Origin: UBA12481 sp942493265
GTDB lineage: Bacteria > Bacteroidota > Bacteroidia > Bacteroidales > UBA12481
Reading direction: 5' to 3'
Length of the DNA stretch: 64,000 nucleotides
NCBI GenBank assembly: GCA_942493265.1
Contig: OW818688.1
Coordinates: forward strand, 4,836,001 to 4,900,000
In this document: positions 18,736 through 27,900 of the stretch, one piece after another
How the letters are laid out: each line of letters opens with the position of its first letter
How positions within the stretch are numbered: position 1 is the stretch's first letter
The notes under the pieces: model-generated
Told to the model about the DNA's origin: nothing
What the model saw: only the letters and a program-made list of their open reading frames with translations
The model's database searches: none
Position numbers and translations under genes: made by a program

Positions 18736-20376
18736 GTGAAAATTAGCTTCGGAACCATTGATTACCTGATCTTTATCGGGTATTGCAGCCTGATCATATT
18801 TATCGGACTATTCGTTTCCCGCACCCGTAAGGGCACAAAGAAAACTGCGAAGGATTACTTTCTGGCCGACAAATCTCTCCCTTGGTGGGCAATCGGCTCA
18901 TCCCTCATTGCAGCAAATATTTCTGCCGAGCAATATATCGGAATGTCGGGAAGCAGCTACGCGATCGGACTGGCCATCGCATCCTATGAATGGATTGCGG
19001 CTCTGGGACTCATCGTGGTGGGTGTTTTCATATTACCGGTATTTCTAAAAAAAGAGATTTACACCATGCCGCAATTCCTTCAGATGCGGTTTGACAACAG
19101 GGTACGAACCACGCTTGCCACCTTCTGGCTCCTGGTTTATGTTTTTGTGAACCTTACCTCTGTTATGTGGCTGGGCGCCCTTGCGCTCAATACGATAATC
19201 GGCGTACCGGTATTCTGGGGAATCATTGGTCTTGCGCTCTTTGCTGCCGTTTACTCCATCTATGGCGGATTAAAAGCGGTCGCCTGGACCGATGTCATAC
19301 AGGTGGTCTTCCTCATTGGCGGCGGCCTCATTACCAGCTATCTTGCCCTGAAGGCCATTGGCAGGGGTGACGGGGCAATTGCAGGATTTCATAACCTCAC
19401 CAGCCAGGTACCGGAGAAATTCCACATGATCATCCAAAAAGGAGATTTGATGATACCCGACGGAAAAGGGGGAACCGTCGATGCCTGGACCATCCTGCCC
19501 GGATTAAGTGTTGTGATCGGCGGAATGTGGGTGGCCAATATCGCTTACTGGGGTTTCAATCAGTATATTATCCAGAGGGGACTGGCCGCAAAATCAATAG
19601 CGGAAGCCCAGTATGGGATGGTGTTTGCAGGCTTTCTCAAGCTTTTGATCCCCCTGATTGTTGTGATCCCCGGAATTGCCGCCTACCTGATTTCAAAGGA
19701 TCCGGGAGCCTATGGCCTGGAAGGTGTCGCAGGAATAACCAAATCCGATCAGGCTTATCCCTGGCTTTTGCATAACATTGTTCCGGTGGGGATCAAAGGA
19801 ATCACGTTCGCCGCGCTGGTAGCTGCAATCGTTTCTTCACTGGCTTCCATGCTGAACTCCACCTCCACCATTTTCACCATGGATATCTACCGGTCATGGC
19901 ATAAAGAGCCGGTAAGCGAAGCCAAACTCGTCAAAGTTGGTCGTTTAACCAGCTTCGCAGCCCTTATGATTGCCGTGATTGCTGCAAAACCTCTACTTGG
20001 CAACCTCGATCAGGCATTCCAGTTTATTCAGGAATTTACCGGATTTATCACCCCAGGCGTTTGCGCGATTTTCCTTTTCGGACTGTTCTGGAAACGAACC
20101 ACCTCAAATGCAGCACTCTGGGGCGTCGGTCTCAGCATCCCCATTTCATTCCTGTTCATGGTATTCCTGCCGCAGGTGCCCTTCATGAACCGCTGGGGAT
20201 ACGTATTCCTGATTCTCGCGGCAATCATGATCACCATGAGCCTGCTGGAATCCAAAACTGATCATCCGAAAGCAATTATTCTCGAAAAGGGTTTTTTCAA
20301 AACTACCCCGATGTTTAAATTCTGGGTTATCATACTTATCGGTGCGCTGGCGGCATTGTATACCATTTTCTGGTAG
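18736..20376 (+). CDS. Sodium/sugar symporter, SSS family (SglT-like)
   Basis: The product is a 546-residue membrane protein with about 14 hydrophobic helices. The start is a GTG 13 bases after the preceding stop. SSS signatures include KDYFLADKSLPWWAIGSSLIAANISAEQYIG, with the sodium-site region in helix 1, and an Ala-Ala-Ile-Val-Ser-Ser-Leu-Ala-Ser helix-8 segment that typically holds the second half of the Na2 site. The N-terminal ANISAEQYIGMSGS stretch is typical of the glucose/galactose branch. Coupled with galK and galM, the likely substrate is galactose, but this is by context. A factor-independent terminator follows at 20401. Confidence 0.92.
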   Translation: MKISFGTIDYLIFIGYCSLIIFIGLFVSRTRKGTKKTAKDYFLADKSLPWWAIGSSLIAANISAEQYIGMSGSSYAIGLAIASYEWIAALGLIVVGVFILPVFLKKEIYTMPQFLQMRFDNRVRTTLATFWLLVYVFVNLTSVMWLGALALNTIIGVPVFWGIIGLALFAAVYSIYGGLKAVAWTDVIQVVFLIGGGLITSYLALKAIGRGDGAIAGFHNLTSQVPEKFHMIIQKGDLMIPDGKGGTVDAWTILPGLSVVIGGMWVANIAYWGFNQYIIQRGLAAKSIAEAQYGMVFAGFLKLLIPLIVVIPGIAAYLISKDPGAYGLEGVAGITKSDQAYPWLLHNIVPVGIKGITFAALVAAIVSSLASMLNSTSTIFTMDIYRSWHKEPVSEAKLVKVGRLTSFAALMIAVIAAKPLLGNLDQAFQFIQEFTGFITPGVCAIFLFGLFWKRTTSNAALWGVGLSIPISFLFMVFLPQVPFMNRWGYVFLILAAIMITMSLLESKTDHPKAIILEKGFFKTTPMFKFWVIILIGALAALYTIFW

Positions 20377-20400
20377 CTTCCGTTCACCCGCGTTCTTTTA

Positions 20401-20430
20401 GGGCAGTTCCATCAGGACTGCCCTTTTTTT
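20401..20430 (+). terminator. Rho-independent terminator of the galactose operon
   Basis: The stem GGGCAGT / ACTGCCC with a 9-base loop is followed by seven T residues (20424-20430). It lies 24 bases after the symporter stop codon. Confidence 0.88.
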
Positions 20431-20455
20431 CTATCCGAAGTTTCTTTTACCTTTG
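20424..20455 (+). promoter_or_regulatory. Predicted promoter of the cys operon
   Basis: The -7 box TACCTTTG (20448-20455) matches the Bacteroidota consensus TAnnTTTG exactly. Twenty bases upstream the -33 position is TTTT (20424-20427), which is the T-run of the preceding terminator. The leader to the cysH ATG would be about 28 bases. Confidence 0.6.
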
Positions 20456-20490
20456 CCCCGGTCTACTCGTAACGCAAGCTATGTAATTAT

Positions 20491-21225
20491 ATGACAATCA
20501 AGGAATTACTCAATGAAGATATGGCTCTGCAACTCGACCGTGAAACGGTAGGATATGGGATTCAGGATACCCTGAGGTACCTTTCCATACATTTCCAGGG
20601 TGAGATTGCTTTTTCCACAAGTTTCGGTCAGGAAGATCAGATCATTACAGATATGATCTTTACAGCAGATCTGCCGATTCTGGTTTTCACGCTGGACACA
20701 GGCCGGCATTTTGAGGAAACCTACAAGGTGATGAATAAAACCCTGGCCAAATACAATAAAAAAATTAAAGTGTGCTTTCCGGATAAGGACCAGGTTGAGA
20801 AGCTGATGACTCAAAAGGGGCCCTACAGTTTTTATGAATCGGTTGAAAACCGTAAAGAATGCTGCCATATCCGTAAAGTTGAGCCCCTTCAGAAAATTCT
20901 GAGTCAGACTTCCTGCTGGATCACCGGTTTGCGAGCCAGCCAGTCGGATGCCCGCCATACCCTTAAGCGCTTCAGTTACGATGCAACCAATCAGGTAATT
21001 AAATACAATCCATTGCTGGAATGGTCAGCCCAGGAGGTTAATGATTACCTCAAACTGAACCATATCCCCTATAACATGCTGCATGACCGCGGATTTTTGA
21101 GCATCGGCTGCGCACCCTGCACCCGTGCGGTTAATCCCGGTGAGGATATCCGGGCAGGACGCTGGTGGTGGGAGAACAACACAACCAAGGAATGCGGATT
21201 GCACCAGACCGATCAAAAAGAATAA
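20491..21225 (+). CDS. cysH: Adenylyl-sulfate (APS) reductase, assimilatory
   Basis: The 244-residue enzyme reduces activated sulfate to sulfite. The PP-loop-type N-terminal domain includes STSFGQEDQIITDM, and the [4Fe-4S] cysteines characteristic of APS-using enzymes are present as ECCHIRK and GCAPCTRA. The catalytic cysteine is in the C-terminal KECGLH. The substrate is therefore APS rather than PAPS, in agreement with the absence of an APS kinase in the operon. First gene of a four-gene operon with cysD five bases downstream. The start has a Bacteroidota promoter 35 bases ahead and no clear Shine-Dalgarno site. Confidence 0.93.
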   Translation: MTIKELLNEDMALQLDRETVGYGIQDTLRYLSIHFQGEIAFSTSFGQEDQIITDMIFTADLPILVFTLDTGRHFEETYKVMNKTLAKYNKKIKVCFPDKDQVEKLMTQKGPYSFYESVENRKECCHIRKVEPLQKILSQTSCWITGLRASQSDARHTLKRFSYDATNQVIKYNPLLEWSAQEVNDYLKLNHIPYNMLHDRGFLSIGCAPCTRAVNPGEDIRAGRWWWENNTTKECGLHQTDQKE

Positions 21226-21230
21226 TTATT

Positions 21231-22136
21231 ATGACACCATACAGGATCAATCACCTGAGCGAGCTTGAGAACGAATCCATCTATGTGATGCGTGAAGTAG
21301 CCGCACAATTCGAAAATCCGGCTCTCCTGTTTTCAGGAGGCAAGGATTCCATCGTTATGGTTCACCTCGCCCGCAAAGCATTCTGGCCGCAAAAAATTCC
21401 CTTTACTCTGGCACACATCGATACCGGCCACAATTTTGAGGAAACTCTCGAGTACCGTGATCAGCTGGTTGAAAAGCTCGGTGCCCGCCTGGTGGTGGGT
21501 TCTGTGCAGTCCAGCATCGACCAGGGTCGTGCCACCGAAGAATCCGGTTTCAATGCCAGCAGGAATGTTCTGCAAACAGTTACCCTGCTGGATACCATCG
21601 AGAAATACAAATTCGATGTCGCCATCGGAGGTGGTCGCCGCGATGAGGAAAAAGCCCGTGCCAAGGAAAGGTTCTTTTCCCACCGCGATGAATTCGGCCA
21701 GTGGGATCCAAAAAACCAGCGTCCTGAACTCTGGAATATCTTTAACGGAAAAAAACATCAGGGCGAACATTTTCGGGTTTTCCCACTGTCAAACTGGACC
21801 GAAATGGATGTATGGCAATACATCTATCAGGAAAATATTGAAATGCCCAGTCTCTATTTTACACACCGGAGGAAAGCATTCAACCGTGATGGGGTCTGGC
21901 TCGCGTGGGCGCCCTTCATGAAACTCAAACCGAACGAAACGGTTGTTGAGGATGATTTCCGCTGCCGCACAATCGGCGATATAACCTGCACCGGACTTTC
22001 GCTGTCAAAAGCTGAAACCCTGGTTGACATTATCCGTGAAATCGCTGCCACCCGCGTTACTGAGCGTGGCGGACGATTCGATGACCGCCGCTCTGAAGCC
22101 GCCATGGAGGACCGCAAGAGAGAGGGCTATTTTTAA
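21231..22136 (+). CDS. cysD: Sulfate adenylyltransferase subunit 2
   Basis: The start at ATG 21231 (MTPYRINHLSELENESIYVM) gives the usual CysD length, 301 residues; the frame is open to 21165 inside cysH but those residues do not belong to the family. The PP-loop LLFSGGKDSIVMVHLA binds ATP, and DTGHNFEETLEYRD and the RRDEEKARAKERFFSHRD segment are characteristic. It forms the ATP sulfurylase with CysN, making APS from ATP and sulfate. Between it and cysN lies a 7-bp tandem repeat. Confidence 0.95.
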   Translation: MTPYRINHLSELENESIYVMREVAAQFENPALLFSGGKDSIVMVHLARKAFWPQKIPFTLAHIDTGHNFEETLEYRDQLVEKLGARLVVGSVQSSIDQGRATEESGFNASRNVLQTVTLLDTIEKYKFDVAIGGGRRDEEKARAKERFFSHRDEFGQWDPKNQRPELWNIFNGKKHQGEHFRVFPLSNWTEMDVWQYIYQENIEMPSLYFTHRRKAFNRDGVWLAWAPFMKLKPNETVVEDDFRCRTIGDITCTGLSLSKAETLVDIIREIAATRVTERGGRFDDRRSEAAMEDRKREGYF

Positions 22137-22172
22137 ATCCGGTACCGGCCGGCCTTTGAGCCTGCAAGTTTA

Positions 22173-22221
22173 CCGACAACCGACAACCGATAACCGATAA
22201 CCGATAACCGATAACCGATAA
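22173..22221. repeat. 7-bp tandem repeat (CCGATAA)x7
   Basis: Seven units (two CCGACAA, then five CCGATAA) fill the space just before the cysN start at 22228. The repeat lies within an operon, so it will be transcribed. The region immediately before the ATG is CCTCC, which is not a ribosome-binding site. Confidence 0.9.
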
Positions 22222-22227
22222 CCTCCT

Positions 22228-23508
22228 ATGTTTGAATCCGATTTTAGCTCCGATGCCTATCTGAATATGCAGCTCCTGCGGTTTACAACCGCCGGCAGTG
22301 TTGATGACGGTAAATCAACCCTGATCGGGAGACTTTTATATGACAGTAAGTCCATCTTTGAGGATCAGCTCGAAGCGATGGAACGCGATAGTATACGAAG
22401 GGGAAATGAGCAGATCAATCTCGCACTCCTCACTGACGGCCTCCGGGCTGAACGTGAACAGGGTATTACTATTGATGTTGCATACCGCTATTTTGCCACC
22501 CCGCTCCGCAAATTCATCATTGCCGATACTCCCGGACATATACAGTATACCCGTAATATGGTCACCGGCGCTTCTACCGCAAACCTGGCAATCGTACTCA
22601 TTGATGCCCGTAACGGCGTTTACGAACAAACCATCCGTCATTCCTATATTGCTCATCTCCTTCAGATTCCACATCTGATCATCTGTGTTAACAAGATGGA
22701 CCTGGTGGACTATTCTGAGGACCGGTTTAATCAGATCCGTGAAGATTTCCTGGCCATGTCGGCCAAACTTTCCATTCCCGACATCAGGTTTATGCCGATC
22801 AGTGCCCTGAACGGTGATAATGTGGTGCACCCTTCCGAAAAAATGACCTGGTATACGGGTCCCACCCTTCTTCACCTGCTCGAAACGATCGATATCACCT
22901 CCGACCTGAACCGCATCGATGCAAGATTTCCGGTTCAATATGTGATCCGCCCGATTTCTGATGAGTTTCATGATTATCGAGGCTATGCAGGCAGGGTTGC
23001 CGGTGGCTCATTCTCTGTGGGCGACCGGGTAGTGGTTCTTCCCGCATTGAAGGAATCCACCATCGAATCCATCGACCTTTTTGAAACCTCCATCCCGGAA
23101 GCAAATGTATCTGAGTCTGTTACATTAAGACTTACTGATGATATCGACATCAGCCGGGGCGATATGATTGTTAAAAAGGATCATCTTCCTTCCATGGCAC
23201 AGGAAATTGATATCATGATTTGCTGGTTCCATGAGAAAGTGCTCAATCCCGCTGGCAAATATATTATCCGCCATACCTCGCGTGAAGCCCGTTGTATAAT
23301 CCGCGATGTGGAATATAAAATGGATATCAATACCCTCGGACAAAACCGGTCAGATCTCACTATCGGAATGAATGATATCGGAAAAATCCGGATCAAAACC
23401 ACCCAGCCGCTTTTCTTCGATTCCTATTTTAAAAACCGGATAACCGGAAGCCTCGTGTTAATTGATGAAGGCAGCCATGAAACAGTTGCCGCCGGAATGA
23501 TTTTATAA
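22228..23508 (+). CDS. cysN: Sulfate adenylyltransferase subunit 1 (GTPase)
   Basis: The 426-residue elongation-factor-like GTPase drives APS formation by CysD. GTPase motifs are visible: G1 in GSVDDGKSTL (about 19-28), the switch II motif DTPGHIQYTRNM and NKMDL. Beta-barrel domains follow. It ends without the APS kinase (CysC) domain found fused in many bacteria, in line with the APS-type CysH upstream. The next gene starts 11 bases downstream, which suggests translational or transcriptional coupling. Confidence 0.95.
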   Translation: MFESDFSSDAYLNMQLLRFTTAGSVDDGKSTLIGRLLYDSKSIFEDQLEAMERDSIRRGNEQINLALLTDGLRAEREQGITIDVAYRYFATPLRKFIIADTPGHIQYTRNMVTGASTANLAIVLIDARNGVYEQTIRHSYIAHLLQIPHLIICVNKMDLVDYSEDRFNQIREDFLAMSAKLSIPDIRFMPISALNGDNVVHPSEKMTWYTGPTLLHLLETIDITSDLNRIDARFPVQYVIRPISDEFHDYRGYAGRVAGGSFSVGDRVVVLPALKESTIESIDLFETSIPEANVSESVTLRLTDDIDISRGDMIVKKDHLPSMAQEIDIMICWFHEKVLNPAGKYIIRHTSREARCIIRDVEYKMDINTLGQNRSDLTIGMNDIGKIRIKTTQPLFFDSYFKNRITGSLVLIDEGSHETVAAGMIL

Positions 23509-23519
23509 TCCGACCAATC

Positions 23520-24842
23520 ATGGAAAACAACAAATACCACTTCGTTTGCCGTACCTGCGGCAATAAAATCAATGGTTTCAGCCAATGGTTTGCAGATGGA
23601 CAGAAATGCAGGGACTGTAATGGCAAATGGGTTGATGTAAAGTATTCCAATGATTATCTGAAGCTTCCCGACCTGATCAATAACCGCGCGGGCCATCCGG
23701 ATTCACTCTTCCACTATTTCGACTACCTTCCCCTGCACGACCGCAACAATATCATCACTGAGGGCGAAGGAGTTATCCCTGTTGACCGCTGGAAATTCCT
23801 GGAAGAATTCGCTCAAACTTATTACGGCCTCGATCTCACCGTGCTGGCATACCGCAACGATAAAAATCCCGGTACCGGAACTTTCAAGGATGTTGCCGCG
23901 GCTGTTGCAGCTTCGGTTCTGAAGGAAAACGGAATCAGGGAATATTGTGTGGCCAGTACCGGAAACATTGCCAGCGCATTTTCGCATTACCTCGCTCTGG
24001 CAGGGATATCCCTCTCCGTGTTTATTCCTGACGATGCCCTTAAAGCCAATGAAGCAGGCGTTGGATGCTATGGACAACGGGTTTTCAGGGTGAGGGGCGA
24101 CTATTCCCTGGCGAAGAAATTATGCGCTGAATTCTCGGCAAAGCACCATATCCATATGTCGGGCGGAAACATCGATCCGGCACGTGTGGAAGCAAAAAAA
24201 ACACAGGTCTTCGAGTGGCTCCGCCAGCTGGGATATATCCCCGACGTTTATATCCAGGCCCTGGCCGGTGGCACCGGTCCGATTGCCATACACAAGGGAC
24301 TGGAGGATATCCGGCACCTGAAACTCTTTGAAAAGGAACCCCGGTACATGCTCATCCAGGCCAGCGGATGCAATCCGATGACGATGGCCTGGGAACAAGC
24401 TAAACTTGAAGGCTTTACTGACGGCTGGAAAAACCGTTTCCCGATTCTGGATCACCCCGGAACCTGCATCCCTACCCTCGCCAACGGCAATCCCCAAACC
24501 TATCCGATACTCGCCGGACTGGTTCAATCTACCGGCGGAGAATTTCTTACTTTCAACGAGGAACTCCATATTTCTATCGCACGATTGGTGGCATTTGAAT
24601 CCTCCGTGAGAATCGGACCCGCTGCCGCAATCGCCGTTGGGGGATTTTTTGAGGCATTGAAAACAGGCTCGCTGCATAATGGCGAAAGAGTGATGATCAA
24701 TATCGGCGAAGGTATGCAGCGCGCACCGGAACTTTTCGAAAAAATGATTTACACCACCGAACAGGTAGGCACAATCGAAGAATGTAATCCCTTCAGCCGT
24801 AACCATTATCGCGATCAGCTGTACCGCCCGTTCTTACCTTAA
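23520..24842 (+). CDS. Threonine synthase-family PLP enzyme, candidate cysteate synthase
   Basis: The 440-residue protein starts with a zinc ribbon (CRTCG at about 11-15, CRDC near 33) and continues as a fold-type II PLP enzyme: Lys in NPGTGTFKD is the likely Schiff-base residue, ASTGN is the phosphate-side loop and ALAGGTGP is the second glycine-rich loop. It is the last gene of an operon that makes sulfite from sulfate with no sulfite reductase. From memory it resembles archaeal cysteate synthase (O-phosphoserine + sulfite to cysteate), a threonine synthase relative, in the QAxxxGTG, NPMxxAW and GPAAAIAVGG regions. Ordinary threonine synthase remains possible. Cysteate is the entry compound for sulfonolipids of Bacteroidota. 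Confidence 0.75.
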   Translation: MENNKYHFVCRTCGNKINGFSQWFADGQKCRDCNGKWVDVKYSNDYLKLPDLINNRAGHPDSLFHYFDYLPLHDRNNIITEGEGVIPVDRWKFLEEFAQTYYGLDLTVLAYRNDKNPGTGTFKDVAAAVAASVLKENGIREYCVASTGNIASAFSHYLALAGISLSVFIPDDALKANEAGVGCYGQRVFRVRGDYSLAKKLCAEFSAKHHIHMSGGNIDPARVEAKKTQVFEWLRQLGYIPDVYIQALAGGTGPIAIHKGLEDIRHLKLFEKEPRYMLIQASGCNPMTMAWEQAKLEGFTDGWKNRFPILDHPGTCIPTLANGNPQTYPILAGLVQSTGGEFLTFNEELHISIARLVAFESSVRIGPAAAIAVGGFFEALKTGSLHNGERVMINIGEGMQRAPELFEKMIYTTEQVGTIEECNPFSRNHYRDQLYRPFLP

Positions 24843-24868
24843 GATTTACCTCATACCCGCATAAAAAA

Positions 24869-24890
24869 AGCCCCGCATGGCTGCGGGGCT
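24869..24890 (-). terminator. Terminator between convergent genes
   Basis: A perfect stem AGCCCCGCA / TGCGGGGCT with a TGGC loop. On the minus strand it is followed by a run of T (A-run 24863-24869), giving a strong terminator for the giant repeat protein gene. For the plus strand the downstream tract (CCCTTCCTTTT) is weaker but may also serve the cys operon. Confidence 0.88.
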
Positions 24891-24915
24891 CCCTTCCTTT
24901 TATTGATCCGCCAAT

Positions 24916-27900
24916 TTATTCCCGGATCACCTTCTGAACCCCTGCACACTTGTTTTGCAGATAATAACGAACAAAGTATATCCCCTTCATCCAGGAACCG
25001 GTTTCAATAACCACTACATCGTTCCCGGGCTTGTTGATATCATACACGGTTTGTCCCAGCGTATTGATGATATGAATCCGCTCAGCCGGCTGGGTCATTT
25101 CAATGGTTAAACGGTCACTAAATGGATTCGGATAAGTTTTGATTTCACTGAACCATTCCTTAAGGTCAATTCCCGTATAGAAGCTCACCGTGACGGTGTA
25201 TTCCAGCGTTGATCCATCTTCAGCCTCCACCGTATAAACCACCGGATTGGTGAAGTTATTCGGTGATACCCCATTATTCTGTTCCACCAGTCCTACATAA
25301 GCCTTTGCCATCGGTGACAGGGTAAAATTGGCAACCAGGGAGGTAACAACTGTGCCAACCGGAACTTTCACCGAAATATCGGTCCCCACGATCTGCCCGG
25401 TTGCCGGTGGAGTCAGTGAATTGAAACTGTATGCAAGAATGGACTTCAGATGGCTTGCCTCGGTAATGACCACTGCTTCGGAACTTTCAGCCGACAGGTT
25501 GTTCTGTGCGTCAATGGCGAATGCCCTGTAAATACCCGGCATCAGCTGATATACACTAACCGGAACATCAACATTGGCAGCAGTTACCAGTGCTTTCTGG
25601 CCTTTAAGTGCACCTACAGCTGCATCCAGTTCCTGCCTGGTGCTCCGGGGTACTCCCTCAATGACCAGATATACGTATCCTCTGCTTTCAGAGCTCTGAA
25701 CATTAACCTGGTTCCGCAATGAATTTGAGATGGTCAACCCATGAACAAACACATTCGGAGCTAGCACATCATTGATATATAACGAATTGACCCCGCGCAA
25801 AGATTTATTTCCAACCCCGTCAACCGCATAGGAGTAATAAACACCCTGCTCCATCGTGTAGGTTGAAATCCTGATTTCCGTATCATTCTGGGTAACCGGA
25901 GCCGACCGGCCCAAACCAGCGGTTACAGAAGCCTCCAGATCCGCCAGGCTGGTTTGCGGAGCATCACTTTTGATAATGTAAACCTTACCGGTTGCCTCGT
26001 TGCTCTGAACAATGACAAACTGGCCTGAAGCATTGGAAACCGTTTGAGATGGATTGGAAACAACCGGAGGAGTGGTATCACTGCTGACAATCACCGTTAC
26101 CGTATAATCAGCTGTCGAACCATCCTGTGCCTGAACCCGGTAAACAACCGGTGTTGCATAATCATTATAGGAGATTCCGCTGATTTGTGAACCCCGTCCA
26201 ACAATTGATACGGTTGAGCGGGCCGAATGCTCAAAAGTCGCTCTCAGGAATCCGATATTGCTTCCAAACGGAATATTTACCGTGATAGTTTTAGCAGCCT
26301 GATTGATGGTTCCCACACAAACCGGACTCAGATCTTCAAATGCGAAATAAGTGATCTCCTTGGCAGTCGATGGTGCCTGAAGTGAAATGGTGACCGTGTA
26401 ATTTCTTGGGGTCCCGTCTTCAGCCGTGCATCTGTAAATCAGGCTTCCCGTAAAATTATTGACGGTCACTCCGCTTTGCTGAACAACCGCGCCTATTGTT
26501 ACCACCGATAGATAAGACTTAGTAAAGGAAGCAACCAGGTTGGTAAGATTTGTCCCGTAAGGCACTGAACCCGTGATGGTTCTATTCGTCTGATCGATTA
26601 CGCATTCTACTTCAGGATTCAGGTTAGCAAACCTGAACGTCAGGATCGTATTACCCGCCTCCGGCAGATTATTGCTCACGGTTACGGTATAGGTCTGCAT
26701 CGAACCATCCTGTGCCCGCACCGTATAAACCCTCGGATAGCTGAAATTTACCGGCGTTCCGGGAGAGGTTTGCTGAACGCCATCGAGGAATACAGTGGCA
26801 TTGACCGAGGTAGTATACGAAACAACCAAACTGGTACGGCTTGTGCTGAACGGTATATTTACCTGAATGGTATGATTGATTTCATTGATCACTCCGTTCG
26901 CAGGAATAAACACATTATCAACCTGGAAGGTTAAGAATTTCTTCTCAGAGCTTGGCAAAATGGTGACTGCAACAGTATAATCCTGAGTCGTTCCGTTTTC
27001 GGCAACAATCTGATAAATCAGCGGACTGGTAAAATTGTTTGCTGTTACCCCGCTGTACTGGAATATCGTACCAATCCTTGCCCATGATTTTGCTGAAGTG
27101 TTAAATGTGGCCACCAGGTTTGTGACATCTGTGCCATATGGTACCGTTAAATCAACCCGCTTGGTGAGCTCATTTACAATCCCCACAACAGGCGGCACCA
27201 GCGACAAGAACTTAAAGTCGATGATTTGCTTTTCAAAACTCGGATCAACAACCACGCTTACGAGGTAGCTCTGGGTGGTTGCATCCTCGGCAGTTACCAG
27301 TATCGTAACCGGATTGGTAAAGTTGTTAACGGTGACTCCACTGATTTGCTCCACGGCTCCGATCGTAAGTTTTGCACGGGGCGAAGCGGCAAATGTTGCA
27401 ATCAGGCTGTTAACGGTCGTATTGTACGGAACATGAACCGTAATCATTCTGGTATTGGCATCGATACTTCCAATCGAGGGCGGTGTAGTGGAATTAAAGT
27501 TATACGATATGATTTCCTTACCCCGCTCAATCGGATTATTCCGCACCACAATCTTATAGTTCTGGATGCTTGCATCCTGGGCCACAATACGATAGAGCAC
27601 CGTATCAGCCGAGAAATTATTAATTGATATTCCGGATTCCTGGAGAACCCCGTTTACAAATACCATAGCATTAGCAGATACCGTAAAGAAAGCCCGCAGC
27701 GAGCTTCGTGAAACAGTGAAAGGGATCCCGATTCTAACAATACGATTCGTTTCATCAATTGCACCAACCGGTTTCGGACTGATATCATCAAAGGAGAAAG
27801 TCAATAGCTGCTTCTGGTTGTTCGGATCTACAATCACAAATACCTGATAATTAATGAACGATCCGTTTTGTGCATAAATCACATAAGTAACCGGAAGGGT

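Noticed and set aside
22173..22221. Possible CRISPR or origin iterons from the CCGATAA array
   Set aside because: Units are contiguous 7-mers with no spacers, lie inside an operon, and no cas or replication gene is near.
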